This document shows, piece after piece, positions 1 through 9,323 of a stretch of DNA of 64,000 nucleotides. A program made the position numbers and the translations under genes. Source of the DNA: SP5GCR1 sp965199685 (lineage in GTDB: Bacteria > Pseudomonadota > Gammaproteobacteria > Poriferisulfidales > Oxydemutatoraceae); the NCBI GenBank assembly GCA_965199685.1, contig OZ241323.1:1612001-1676000 (forward strand), given 5' to 3'. Each line of letters opens with the position of its first letter. The first letter of the stretch is position 1. Under the pieces are notes generated by a model, which had not been told where the DNA came from, made no database searches, and saw nothing but the letters and a program-made list of their open reading frames with translations.

Positions 1-1176
1 AACAAAATACACGGCTACTACATAGAAGTCTCTAAAACACAAACCCAACATGTCCCTGAGGATTATCAATGTGTGCAGACCTTGAAAAATGCCTCTCGCT
101 TTACCATCCCGGCGTTGCAGCAATTTCAGGGACGTATCTTGACAGCACGAGAACAAGCGTTGGCTTACGAGAAAAAACTTTATTTGGAATTATTGCAAAG
201 CTTTCTACCGGATTTGGTTTCATTGAAAGAATGTGCACAGGGTCTTGCAATACTGGATGTACTCAACAGCCTTGCGCGTTGTGCGCAACAGTATCGATAT
301 TGTCGACCCGAGTTCTCCGAGCAAATCGGAATCAAAATCATCGCCGGCAGACACCCTGTCGCTGAGCGCACTATGGAAAACGAATTTATTCCCAACGATT
401 TATACATGGACGAACAACGACGCATACTGATCATCACCGGACCCAATATGGGCGGCAAATCAACCTACATGAGGCAGACCGCATTGATCGTATTGCTCGC
501 CCATATTGGTGCTTATATCCCTGCCGATAAAGCCGTCATCGGACCTATAGATCGGATTTTTACGCGCATTGGTGCTTCGGACGACATTTCATCAGGGCGG
601 TCTACCTTTATGGTGGAGATGACCGAAACCGCAAACATATTAAACAATGCAACTCCGCATAGCTTGATTTTGATGGATGAGATAGGACGCGGAACCAGCA
701 CCTTTGACGGCATGAGTTTGGCTTGGGCATGCGTTGCGTATCTTGCCGAACACAATCGCGCACTCACCTTATTCGCAAGCCATTATTTTGAATTGACATC
801 ACTAGACCAGCACTACGAAACAGTACACAATGTACATATAGATGCGATTGAACATAAGGAGAGAATAATTTTTTTATATAAAGTCAAAGCCGGTCCTGCC
901 AACAAAAGCTATGGGTTGCAAGTTGCTCGGCTAGCCGGCGTGCCTGAAGATGTCATTGGTGTTGCCGAACAAAAACTACACATGCTAGAAACACAACAGA
1001 AACAAAACAACAACGATCCTCAAATCGCATTGGAATTCTCTCAACAAACAACGCAGTTGGTTGAGTCCGAGAAAAAACTCGCAAACTTGATATCCAAGTT
1101 AGACCTCGATGCGCTCAGCCCGCGTGAAGCACATGCCAAACTCTACGAAATCAAAAGCGAAGCCGAAAAGCTCTAA
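1..1176 (+). CDS. mutS: DNA mismatch repair protein MutS, C-terminal part (5' end outside window)
   Basis: MutS recognises mismatches and drives ATP-dependent repair with MutL. The frame is open from base 1 and starts inside the core/lever domain (NKIHGYYIEV, then QTLKNA), so about half of the usual ~850 residues is missing to the left. The ATPase domain is complete: Walker A GPNMGGKSTYMRQT near 427-468, Walker B LILMDEIGRG near 664-693, followed by the STFDG segment and the ASHYFEL switch. The C-terminal tail is shortish and ends with SEAEKL. The stop codon lies inside the start of the next gene, a 68-base overlap that suggests translational coupling with yhdP. Identification is secure; only the 5' end cannot be judged. 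Confidence 0.97.
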   Translation, partial: NKIHGYYIEVSKTQTQHVPEDYQCVQTLKNASRFTIPALQQFQGRILTAREQALAYEKKLYLELLQSFLPDLVSLKECAQGLAILDVLNSLARCAQQYRYCRPEFSEQIGIKIIAGRHPVAERTMENEFIPNDLYMDEQRRILIITGPNMGGKSTYMRQTALIVLLAHIGAYIPADKAVIGPIDRIFTRIGASDDISSGRSTFMVEMTETANILNNATPHSLILMDEIGRGTSTFDGMSLAWACVAYLAEHNRALTLFASHYFELTSLDQHYETVHNVHIDAIEHKERIIFLYKVKAGPANKSYGLQVARLAGVPEDVIGVAEQKLHMLETQQKQNNNDPQIALEFSQQTTQLVESEKKLANLISKLDLDALSPREAHAKLYEIKSEAEKL

Positions 1177-4100
1177 GCCTAAAAAGTCTATCTTCGGTTG
1201 GATTTTATCTGCTTTGGCAGTGTTGCTCGGCATCGCTGCTTTACTCAGTGTTGCGGCACGATGGTTTATATACGATATAGAACAATACCGTGGAATGATT
1301 GTCTCGCAGATTTCCGATACATTCGGGTTGGACGTATCTATAAGCGAAATTGAAGGACGGGTGGATTTGATCAATCCGATTATTTACACACGGCAAGTGG
1401 AACTTTCAAATCCTGAGGTTTCCACGCCACCATTGGTCGTTGAGCAGATGGAAGTCGTTATAGATTTATTCAGCTCACTAATCAATGCCGAACCACGCTT
1501 TCATTCGCTACAGATGTCGGGGATAGAACTTGCAATATCTACCGATATGGAAAATAAATTACTACGCCTGCCACAGATTGACCGAGAATTCTCTATGCCT
1601 AAACGACAATTCAACCTTGGTGAATTACTGAAAAAAGCCGTAGCAATTGATTATTTTGATATAGGCTTTCACGATGTACTGATACACTGGCATCACAAAG
1701 GTAGCGAAGATACCCGGAGCTTCAATATCAAACATCTTATACTCAACCCGCAATACTATAAAACGCAGCTGGCTTTGGTCACAGAACTACCTGAGGCTTT
1801 AGGACTAAAGCTGACCTTTATCGCTGAGCTTGCGCACGATATATTTAATCCGAGTGGTGATTTTTATATCAATGTTGATGACCTGAATTTAGCCACAATC
1901 TATCAGCTGAGCGATCTACAACCTGCCCAGCAAGGTCTGTTGCAAACTGAGTTATGGGGACAGGCATCGTACCAGCAAGGCTTAGAAAACTTAACCGGCA
2001 CATTATCCTTAAAAGACTATCTAAATCCTGCATTAAATTCTACCTATGCGATATCGCATCTACAGACCGCATTGAACTGGCAAGCAAACGAGGGTGGCAG
2101 AGAACTAGGTTTTGCCGATTTGTCCGCACAAAGCGATGTGGCAGTTTTAGAGGATGCCGACTTGGCGATCGTTCAAACTCAAAGTGAAGCGGGTCATTTC
2201 AGCAATCTAAGATTTCAAGCAAATCACATCTCTCCGTCAATATACAATCAGCTGCTCTCTTATGCACAAAGCGATCTTGTTATAGAACAAAACCGCATCC
2301 AAACTGCTGATGACAAACGAACTGCTGATTTGATATTGCATACTGCGCACTCCGATCGTTGGTTTGCATCACCGCGTGCTTGGCCGCCGATACGATTATC
2401 GGAACCGACAATATCTGCTGACTTGCCACAACTATTGAGTGGGCAATTGGAATTGAGGTTGGACGATATCCGCCTGCATCGAGGGCAATGGACCTCACCG
2501 CAAAATTTGGAGCAGATAGAATTAAAAGGAAATTATAAGCAAGATGACGAACACGCCGAATGGAATCTGGAAGACTTATATATCAAAGGTTCTGCCGACA
2601 GCAACCTCACTGGAAATATCTCTTATCAGATAACCAACGGCAAAGATAAACATCTGCAGTCGTCGCTACGTCTACACAATCTTAACGCAACCGAAATCTC
2701 GCAATGGATACCGCCTCAAATGCTCAAACCCAGACTCGAAAACTGGCTACGCAACGCAGTGCTTGGTGGCACCGTTCAATACGCAGAACTGTCGGTGAAC
2801 GGAAACCCAGATTTTCCTTTCGGCAAGGATGCAGGTCTCTGGCGATTGGAAGCACAAGCCGATGATGTCACTTTAGACTATCGCAAAAAAGACCCTGAAA
2901 TCAGAGAACTCGCCCTAGACTTGTCACTGGAAAATAAAACTCTAAAGATTAAAAGCAATAACTTAAAAATAATGGATTTTGATGCCAAAGATACAACGGT
3001 TTTGCTAGAAGACATTGCCGTGCCTTATATCAAAATTGATACTCAAGGCCGCGGGCCACTTGCCGATGTTTTGAGCTATGCAAAAATGACTGGGTTAGCA
3101 GACCCCAAAAGCATCCTGATCTCAAACATAGAAACAGACGGCGATGTAGATATGAGCTTGAAGGTGCATACGCGGATGGTACCAACCCTAGAACGTGAAA
3201 CTTATGTAGGGGGTTATATAGACTTGGACGGTGCGAATATGAAATTCAAAACCTTGGGTTTAGATTTTAATCAATTAGAGGGACGCTTGTATTTTGATAG
3301 ACTAGGCGGACGCTCTGATAACATCAAGGCATTGTTGAACGGCACCTACCCACTGACTGCAACCGCCGAGTCTCAAGCAGGTTCAACCTTGCTTAAAATG
3401 CAAACCCGCATCCCTTTTCCTAGCGATTATCTGCGCATACGCTCGCTACCCGAAAATACTTTCAATACCGCTCTTGATACTTGGGATGCGGAATTATTAA
3501 TTCCACCGCTGCGTGCCGACTCCAAAGGTGCGGTGCGATTGAAATTAAACTCCGACTTGAAAGCCTTAGCGGTCAATATGCCCGACCCGTTGTATAAACG
3601 CGCTGGCGAGGTTGCCAACTCAACATTTCTTGCCGAAGTTTCCAAAGCCGGCAGTAATTATCAATTTGACTACGGTGATCGCATGCGTTTGGTTCTGCAA
3701 AACCCGAAAACCGAAACTGGCACCCGAACACCGACCGGCTTATTACATTTCTCACCGAAAATTGCCTATCCTTTTGAGGCTAGCGAAGATGCTCGTTTCA
3801 TAGTGCGCGGTGTGATTCCGTATCTCCCTATCAATGAATGGCTCGATTGGAGGGGAGGTTATCAAGGTGGCACCGTCGGTTCTGAACTTTATGCACAAGA
3901 TATAGATGTAGTGATAGACAAACTGGTTTGGAACACCTCAACTGCCAATCAAGCACACTTAACAATCAAACAGCAACAAGATAAAACGTTAGTAATGATA
4001 GACTCCGAAACAATCAAAGGTGGCGCATCGATTCCTGCAGACCAAAACCAACGCGTTTATATAGACTTGGATCATCTGATGCTAGAGAGTATTGCTGGAT

Positions 4101-5050
4101 CATCCGACACACACAAACTGGATCCTGCCACGCTTCCTCCGACATCCATCAAGATAGATCGCTTCAAATCAACACGTTTTGATATTGCAGATGTCAAAAT
4201 AGCACTCTCACCCGACACCGACGGGGTTCAAATAACCAGAATGACCTTCAGCAAAAAAGATGGCGATAAAATTTTAATCCAAGCGCAACTGCAAGGCGAT
4301 TGGAAAAAGATAAACGAACAAGACTATAGCAATTTCAATTTCCAATTAAGTAGCGAGGATTACGGACAGTTGCTGCGCGACTGGAGTTTTTATAGCGGAC
4401 TACGAGGAGGACAGGGGCAAATCAACGGGCAATTGAACTGGGATCATAGCCCTATGGAGTTTCAACTAGACCAGCTACAAGGCCCGATTAAATTACAAAT
4501 CAAAGACGGCTCTATAGAAACCATAGAACCCGGAGTAGGTAGATTATTCGGCTTGTTGAACATCAATGTACTCGCACGGCGCCTATCGCTCGACTTCAAA
4601 GATGTTTTCGATAAAGGCTTTGAGTTTGATAGGATGCAGGGTGCGCTGGAATTTGATAATGCCGATTTAATGACTCAAAACCTTGACATCAACGGTCCGG
4701 CATTAGACATGAAAATCACCGGACGCACCGGCATCGCACAACGCAATTATGATCAAAAGATTGTGGTAACACCACATGTAGGCAGCAATGTTGCATTGGC
4801 AACCGCTTTCCTAGGCGGGCCTTTGACAGCTGCCACCGTGTTTCTTCTGGGCAAGGTCACCGAATTCGATGATTGGGTTGACAAAATCATCACTTTGGAA
4901 TACACGATGAAAGGGACTTGGGATAAGCCCGAAGTTGAATTTACCAGTGCCCCAGTTGCGAAAAAGTTAGATCCGATGAATACACTCAAAGCCCCGGGCA
5001 GGCATATTAAAGGTATCCTTGACAAAATATTCTCGCGCAAGGATAAGTGA
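1109..5050 (+). CDS. yhdP: YhdP/AsmA-like inner-membrane phospholipid transport protein (DUF3971)
   Basis: This 1313-residue protein has a single N-terminal membrane segment (about residues 27-50, ILSALAVLLGIAALLSVAA) followed by a very long periplasmic beta-rich region, the layout of YhdP (E. coli about 1270 residues). The C-terminal AsmA_2-type part includes VGRLFGLLNINVLARRLSLD and a hydrophobic AFLGGPLTAATVFLLGK segment near the end, both typical of the family. YhdP, TamB and YdbH move phospholipids from inner to outer membrane. Start 1109 overlaps mutS; an ATG at 1133 is equally possible, since neither has a strong ribosome site. A long single gene without internal breaks in a window with many decayed genes suggests it is under selection. 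Confidence 0.88.
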   Translation: MRSARVKHMPNSTKSKAKPKSSKPKKSIFGWILSALAVLLGIAALLSVAARWFIYDIEQYRGMIVSQISDTFGLDVSISEIEGRVDLINPIIYTRQVELSNPEVSTPPLVVEQMEVVIDLFSSLINAEPRFHSLQMSGIELAISTDMENKLLRLPQIDREFSMPKRQFNLGELLKKAVAIDYFDIGFHDVLIHWHHKGSEDTRSFNIKHLILNPQYYKTQLALVTELPEALGLKLTFIAELAHDIFNPSGDFYINVDDLNLATIYQLSDLQPAQQGLLQTELWGQASYQQGLENLTGTLSLKDYLNPALNSTYAISHLQTALNWQANEGGRELGFADLSAQSDVAVLEDADLAIVQTQSEAGHFSNLRFQANHISPSIYNQLLSYAQSDLVIEQNRIQTADDKRTADLILHTAHSDRWFASPRAWPPIRLSEPTISADLPQLLSGQLELRLDDIRLHRGQWTSPQNLEQIELKGNYKQDDEHAEWNLEDLYIKGSADSNLTGNISYQITNGKDKHLQSSLRLHNLNATEISQWIPPQMLKPRLENWLRNAVLGGTVQYAELSVNGNPDFPFGKDAGLWRLEAQADDVTLDYRKKDPEIRELALDLSLENKTLKIKSNNLKIMDFDAKDTTVLLEDIAVPYIKIDTQGRGPLADVLSYAKMTGLADPKSILISNIETDGDVDMSLKVHTRMVPTLERETYVGGYIDLDGANMKFKTLGLDFNQLEGRLYFDRLGGRSDNIKALLNGTYPLTATAESQAGSTLLKMQTRIPFPSDYLRIRSLPENTFNTALDTWDAELLIPPLRADSKGAVRLKLNSDLKALAVNMPDPLYKRAGEVANSTFLAEVSKAGSNYQFDYGDRMRLVLQNPKTETGTRTPTGLLHFSPKIAYPFEASEDARFIVRGVIPYLPINEWLDWRGGYQGGTVGSELYAQDIDVVIDKLVWNTSTANQAHLTIKQQQDKTLVMIDSETIKGGASIPADQNQRVYIDLDHLMLESIAGSSDTHKLDPATLPPTSIKIDRFKSTRFDIADVKIALSPDTDGVQITRMTFSKKDGDKILIQAQLQGDWKKINEQDYSNFNFQLSSEDYGQLLRDWSFYSGLRGGQGQINGQLNWDHSPMEFQLDQLQGPIKLQIKDGSIETIEPGVGRLFGLLNINVLARRLSLDFKDVFDKGFEFDRMQGALEFDNADLMTQNLDINGPALDMKITGRTGIAQRNYDQKIVVTPHVGSNVALATAFLGGPLTAATVFLLGKVTEFDDWVDKIITLEYTMKGTWDKPEVEFTSAPVAKKLDPMNTLKAPGRHIKGILDKIFSRKDK

Positions 5051-5099
5051 AACCATATAAGCAATAGTAGATATGATGTTTACGAGACCCCAGTGTAAG

Positions 5100-5900
5100 C
5101 TACGAATCCCAGCTATAGTCTGATAAAAAGTCATGCTGCTCAATGGTGGCAGCCACCTGTGCTTTATATTCTTCCGGCCAATCTATCAGATAACGGCTTT
5201 TAGTTGGTTTTTTATAAAAAATCTTGGCACAAGCATCCAGATAAGACTCGGTACTCCCTATGTTTAGAAAGTCACATAATTCCGTCAATTTTTTCTGAGG
5301 GTTTGCTATGTGGTCCTCAAGATGCCATACCAAAACAGATGCAGCCGGCATCTGAGATATCTTTGCTAATAAACGTGCTTTTTGTTCACAATCCTTTATA
5401 AACTTATCCATCATAATGTTCAGAATTTCTGTGCGTGTTTTCTGCCAATACGAGGATATCGTACTAGAACTAACCATATCGTATGGATTGCGCACAAGAA
5501 ATATAAATTTCATCGGTACTTGAATATTATCCGAAAAAATTTCAAGTGCTTCACATTTGTTTGTAATTAATATCTCCGTATTGGTCTGAGGTGAACAGTC
5601 TCCGATTACGGTTAAACGTTCATAACGACCTTGCCACTGATCGGCAACTAAATAATATCTTGCTTTTTTTCTCTTATAACTGATTTCATCTGTATGCATC
5701 TTGTCATTCATTGCAAGAATTTCCGATAAAAACTCATCAACCGCTAGAGGGGTGCCATTATTCCACCAGTTTTTCAACAAATCAAACTTATTACCCATTA
5801 CTACGTTAGGGTGCGCTGTCAACGCATAAGCTAGAGGTTGATTAGCAGTGCCGGAGAATCCTATAGGCAAGCAGACTGTTTGTAAATGTTCAAAATCCAT
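5100..5900 (-). CDS. Sulfotransferase-like protein with degenerate PAPS-binding loop
   Basis: This 266-residue protein resembles single-domain PAPS-dependent sulfotransferases. The 3'-phosphate-binding motif is clear (FIFLVRNPYDMVSSS, about residues 134-148), and the C-terminus (HDFLSDYSWDS) matches that of the sulfotransferase at 10803-11687. The N-terminal loop that normally reads GFPRSGTSLL is here GFSGTANQPL, lacking the usual arginine/lysine and serine ligands, so catalysis is doubtful. It lies convergent to yhdP and is transcribed away from a repeat remnant at 5995-6035. It is a distant paralogue of the 10803 gene rather than of the small sulfotransferases at 47-58 kb. Substrate unknown. 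Confidence 0.68.
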   Translation of the reverse strand: MDFEHLQTVCLPIGFSGTANQPLAYALTAHPNVVMGNKFDLLKNWWNNGTPLAVDEFLSEILAMNDKMHTDEISYKRKKARYYLVADQWQGRYERLTVIGDCSPQTNTEILITNKCEALEIFSDNIQVPMKFIFLVRNPYDMVSSSTISSYWQKTRTEILNIMMDKFIKDCEQKARLLAKISQMPAASVLVWHLEDHIANPQKKLTELCDFLNIGSTESYLDACAKIFYKKPTKSRYLIDWPEEYKAQVAATIEQHDFLSDYSWDS

Positions 5901-5994
5901 AGAACCTAAATTGAATTATTTGTAAGATTTTATCATGTCATAAATAATATTATTCCCTTTATCCCAAATTATGTAATTGATTGGGGCTTTTGTA

Positions 5995-6036
5995 AAATAG
6001 AACTGCCGATTGACCTGCTGGATCAAGCGATGGTTC
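5995..6036. repeat. Degraded hairpin repeat (GCCGATTGA type)
   Basis: The segment aatagaactgccgattgacc followed by a decayed right arm and ggttctac matches the hairpin family found near 13.8, 22.5, 25.5, 41.5 and 43.7 kb. The right arm no longer pairs well. It abuts the stop codon of the repeat-protein gene. Confidence 0.5.
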
Positions 6037-8150
6037 TACTTGGGATTAGGTTCCATTTCATTCATTAAATTCTTAATGGTTTTTGCGTTGCGTAAAATAG
6101 TATCTACTTTGGGTTGCGGCTTGTATGCGTCAGGAGGATTGGGGAAAGAATCTGTAGAGGCATCTGCATTTTGGCTGTCTATAGCTTTGAACTTAGGAGA
6201 ATGACCGTAGTCATACGATTTAGGTTCTTTTTCGGCAACTACAACAACCGCTTGCCCAGGATAAAACAACGCTTTTAAGTTAAGCTCCTTGAACAGCGAT
6301 GACAGGGCGGTTCGCCTGCTACTTTCGGCATGAGAAACCAATTTTTGCTTCAATATAGCATCGGATACCTCGTAGTGTACAACCCAACCTTCGGGAATCA
6401 ATATCTCTATCAGAGCTTTCACCGATATGGAACTATAATGCACCATAACAGGTTCATCCAAGGAACCGACACCTTCCTTCGCTTTGATAACTGGTTGCAC
6501 CGACCATAGGTCAGGAGCGGTATTGTGTTCTTCTAGAGGTATTGGCTTATCTGGTTTTGATAAATCCGCATAAGGCGCACTATGCTCAGGTGTGTATTGA
6601 ACACGGTGCATATTCGGCATCTTATCGGATGAGTTTGCATTATCCATATATGACATTTTTGTCAGGTGATAAGGTTTGATATTCTCTTCGCTATATTGAT
6701 TACGCGGTCTATCCGATGTCTCGTCATATAAATCCGCATTGTCAGCAATGGGTATTTCGGTTTTTGCTTTTCCAAAATATACGGCATCAGCGGTCGGTTC
6801 ATCGTGTATAACTGTATTTTCGGAAACATCATCGTAAGCCACATTTGTGTCCGATACAAATTGTTCTACAGGCAAGACAGGGTATTCGTGTTGAAAATGT
6901 TTTAGCTCCACTGATGCAGGCACAGAATTATCCGATGGATAGCGGTTTAGCTCCGTTTGCGCAGGTACAGAATTATCCGATGGATAGCGGTTTAGCTCCG
7001 TTTGCGCAGGTACAGAATTATCCGATGGATAGCGGTTTAGCTCCGTTTGCGCAGGTACAGAATTATCCGATGGGTAGCGGTTTAGCTCCGTTTGTGCCGG
7101 CACAGAATTATCCGATGGATAGCGGTTTAGCTCCGTTTGTGCCGGCATAGAATTACCCAATGGATAGCGGTTTAGCTCCGTTTGTGCCGGCACAGAATTA
7201 TCCAATGGATAGCGGTTTAGCTCCGTTTGTGCCGGCACAGAATTATCCAATGGATAGCGGTTTAGCTCCGTTTGTGCAGGCGCGGAATTATCCGATGGAT
7301 AACGGTTTAGCTCCGTTTGTGCCGGCGCGGAATTATCCGATGGATAGCGGTTTAGCTCCGTTTGCGCAGGCACAGAATTATCCGATGGATAGCGGTTTAG
7401 TTCCGTTTGTGCAGGCACAGAATTATCCGATGGATAACGGTCTAGCTCCGTTTGTGCAGGCACAGAATTATCCGATGGATAACGGTCTAGCTCCGTTTGT
7501 GACGGCACGGAATTATCCGATGGATAGCGGTTTGGCTCCGTTTGTGCCAGCACAGAATTATCCGATGGGTAGCGGTTTAGCTCCGTTTGCGCCGGCACAG
7601 AATTATCCGATGGGTAGCGGTTTGGCACCGTTTTCGGTACAAGTGATATAGACTCTTCGGGATACACTCTATGCGTGCCATAGCCGTTAGAACCCTCTGT
7701 CGTTTGCCAGGGTACATAGGCGTGTAGCTGGATAATCAGCTTGCGGTTGACCGAATCTACCAATAGTTGCCATGCTTCGCCTGCCAGAGTTGCTATCGCA
7801 TCTTTGAGAGTCATTAGGTTGAGCTTTCTATGTACTACTGGTATATCCAATCCGGAAAAAATGTTGTACGCCTCAAAACTTTGCCGCCAATCCACACGAT
7901 AACCTGAGCGTTGCAATGCGTGATCAATCGCCTCTTGCACCGTTTTAATGGCGGACGGAAAATTAATTTGTGTCAACACTAAAAGCGGATTGACCTCTTC
8001 TAGAGCAGCATTTGTTTTATAACCAGTATAGCGATCTACTTGCAATCTGCGATCGTGCGAACTGTGACCGATAGAGTTTGCCTCGGCTGCCACTGTGGTT
8101 ATAGTGCAAATATTAATCAACAAAAGTAATAAACTTACGATTATTTTCAT
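6036..8150 (-). CDS. Secreted PilL/TcpQ-like pilus-assembly protein with 16 tandem 15-residue repeats
   Basis: I place the start at 8150, where an ATG has AGGAG eight bases upstream and opens a clear signal peptide (KIIVSLLLLLINICTITTVAAEA); longer readings add an unlikely leader. The 704-residue product has three parts. The N-terminal ~150 residues (VDRYTGYKTNAALEEVNPLL to LIIQLHAYVPW) resemble the PilL N-terminal domain of type IV/conjugative pilus systems. The middle holds sixteen copies of LNRYPSDNSVPAQTE. The C-terminal ~110 residues (VKALIEILIPEGWVVHYEVS to VVVVAEKEP) resemble a TcpQ-type secretin-partner domain. No other pilus gene is nearby, so its role is uncertain; it could be a periplasmic or outer-membrane scaffold. 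Domain calls are by eye. Confidence 0.6.
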   Translation of the reverse strand: MKIIVSLLLLLINICTITTVAAEANSIGHSSHDRRLQVDRYTGYKTNAALEEVNPLLVLTQINFPSAIKTVQEAIDHALQRSGYRVDWRQSFEAYNIFSGLDIPVVHRKLNLMTLKDAIATLAGEAWQLLVDSVNRKLIIQLHAYVPWQTTEGSNGYGTHRVYPEESISLVPKTVPNRYPSDNSVPAQTELNRYPSDNSVLAQTEPNRYPSDNSVPSQTELDRYPSDNSVPAQTELDRYPSDNSVPAQTELNRYPSDNSVPAQTELNRYPSDNSAPAQTELNRYPSDNSAPAQTELNRYPLDNSVPAQTELNRYPLDNSVPAQTELNRYPLGNSMPAQTELNRYPSDNSVPAQTELNRYPSDNSVPAQTELNRYPSDNSVPAQTELNRYPSDNSVPAQTELNRYPSDNSVPASVELKHFQHEYPVLPVEQFVSDTNVAYDDVSENTVIHDEPTADAVYFGKAKTEIPIADNADLYDETSDRPRNQYSEENIKPYHLTKMSYMDNANSSDKMPNMHRVQYTPEHSAPYADLSKPDKPIPLEEHNTAPDLWSVQPVIKAKEGVGSLDEPVMVHYSSISVKALIEILIPEGWVVHYEVSDAILKQKLVSHAESSRRTALSSLFKELNLKALFYPGQAVVVVAEKEPKSYDYGHSPKFKAIDSQNADASTDSFPNPPDAYKPQPKVDTILRNAKTIKNLMNEMEPNPK
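6907..7628 (-). repeat. 45-bp tandem repeat array (16 units) inside the pilus-like gene
   Basis: Sixteen head-to-tail 45-bp units code for the 15-residue motif with core NRYPSDNSVPAQTE. Substitutions are few and clustered: S to L in three neighbouring units, N to D in two, and V to A in two. This is the pattern of recent unit duplication by slippage or unequal crossover. The period is a multiple of three, so copy-number change keeps the frame. Confidence 0.95.
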
Positions 8151-8321
8151 ATCAAAATCTCCTATGTGTTTATCTCTGTAAAACAAGCTAGTTTCATAGC
8201 GTGTTCCCCATAGCATACCGATTTTTAGGCGCACCGTTCGGCTTTCCGACGAACAAACACGATAATCGGACAAACGGTCAATAGTGTTAGAATATCTGCT
8301 TCATTAAGCTACTCTCTCGTG

Positions 8322-9269
8322 ATGAATATACTCAAATGTGCGGTCATAGGAACAGGTTATTTCGGCAAGTTTCATGCGCAAAAATACGCAACTCTAGACG
8401 ATTGCGAACTTGTTGCCGTAGCTGATAAGGACCCAACGGCGGGCGCAGCGATTGCATCCAAAGTCAACGCACAAAGCTGTTCCGATTATCGTACATTGAT
8501 CGGAACCATAGACGCAGCGAGCATTGTCACTCCGACAGCTACGCATTATGCAATCGCACACGACTTGTTGAAAAACGGCATTCATGTGTTGCTGGAGAAA
8601 CCGATGACAACCTCACTGGAAGAAGCCGATCAGTTAATCAAAATCGCTCGTCAAAACGATGCGGTGTTGCAAATCGGACACATAGAACGTTTCAACCCAG
8701 CACTCACTCGTATCAAACATACGATTACCAAACCTGAGTTCATAGAGGTTCTAAGGCTTAGCGGATACCAGAGCCGCAATACCGAAATAGGCGTAGTGTT
8801 TGATTTGATGATACACGACCTCGATATAGTATTGAGTTTGGTTGGTTCGGAAGTAGAGTCTATCCATGCCAAGGGCGTGCAGGTATGGAGCGAAGAGGTG
8901 GATATCATAAATGCTCGTTTGATATTCGCAAACGGATGCGTGGTCAATATCACCGAAAGCCGCATCAGCCTGAAGTCTGAGCGCAAAATCAGAATATTCA
9001 GCAGGAGTGACGGTTATCATTCCATAGATTTACAAAGCGGCACGAGCGAACACTATCAAATTAAGGACCGCAACCGTCGAGACTTCAGCCGACAAAGCTA
9101 TCCAAGTATCGCAAATGCCGACCCGTTGCTTGATGAAATCAAACACTTCGTGGATTGCATCAAAAACAAAAAGCCTCCTAAAGTCGGAGGCTCGGAAGGA
9201 CGAAGCGCACTGGTACTGGCACAAAGAGTGCACGATTCCTTGTACGGTAACATGACAATCAATCTATAA
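8322..9269 (+). CDS. Gfo/Idh/MocA oxidoreductase, probable UDP-GlcNAc 3-dehydrogenase (GnnA/WlbA-like)
   Basis: The N-terminal Rossmann motif VIGTGYFGKFHAQKYA binds NAD(P), and the family signature EKPMTT follows at about residue 93. The family's catalytic region includes QIGHIERFNPAL and LMIHDLDIVLSL. At ~315 residues it has the normal length. The next gene is a DegT/DnrJ aminotransferase; this pair converts UDP-GlcNAc to the 3-keto and then 3-amino sugar in GnnA-GnnB systems, feeding amide-linked lipid A, or serves UDP-GlcNAc3NAcA synthesis in WlbA/WlbC types. A GTG three bases upstream could also serve as start. It is divergent from the pilus-like gene. Dehydrogenase family certain, exact substrate inferred from the pair. 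Confidence 0.82.
   Translation: MNILKCAVIGTGYFGKFHAQKYATLDDCELVAVADKDPTAGAAIASKVNAQSCSDYRTLIGTIDAASIVTPTATHYAIAHDLLKNGIHVLLEKPMTTSLEEADQLIKIARQNDAVLQIGHIERFNPALTRIKHTITKPEFIEVLRLSGYQSRNTEIGVVFDLMIHDLDIVLSLVGSEVESIHAKGVQVWSEEVDIINARLIFANGCVVNITESRISLKSERKIRIFSRSDGYHSIDLQSGTSEHYQIKDRNRRDFSRQSYPSIANADPLLDEIKHFVDCIKNKKPPKVGGSEGRSALVLAQRVHDSLYGNMTINL
9172..9203 (-). terminator. Intrinsic-terminator-like hairpin on the minus strand inside the dehydrogenase gene
   Basis: Read on the minus strand, the arms AGCCTCC and GGAGGCT enclose a seven-base loop and are followed directly by TTTTTGTTTTTG (towards 9160). The structure lies in codons near the 3' end of the coding gene. It would stop leftward antisense transcripts. 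Confidence 0.4.
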
Positions 9270-9323
9270 TCAACCCATGAATACCATGCGAAGAATGTCC
9301 GAACTCAGGGAGCCAAAAGTAAG

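Noticed and set aside
6907..7628. Possible CRISPR array
   Set aside because: The 45-bp units are directly contiguous with no unique spacers and lie inside a coding frame.
6845..7651. Long open frames on the + strand opposite the 45-bp repeats, giving a repeated NYPMDSGLAPFVPA peptide
   Set aside because: They arise because the repeat period is a multiple of three, so every frame is periodic; there is no ribosome site, and the minus-strand frame has a signal peptide and recognisable end domains.
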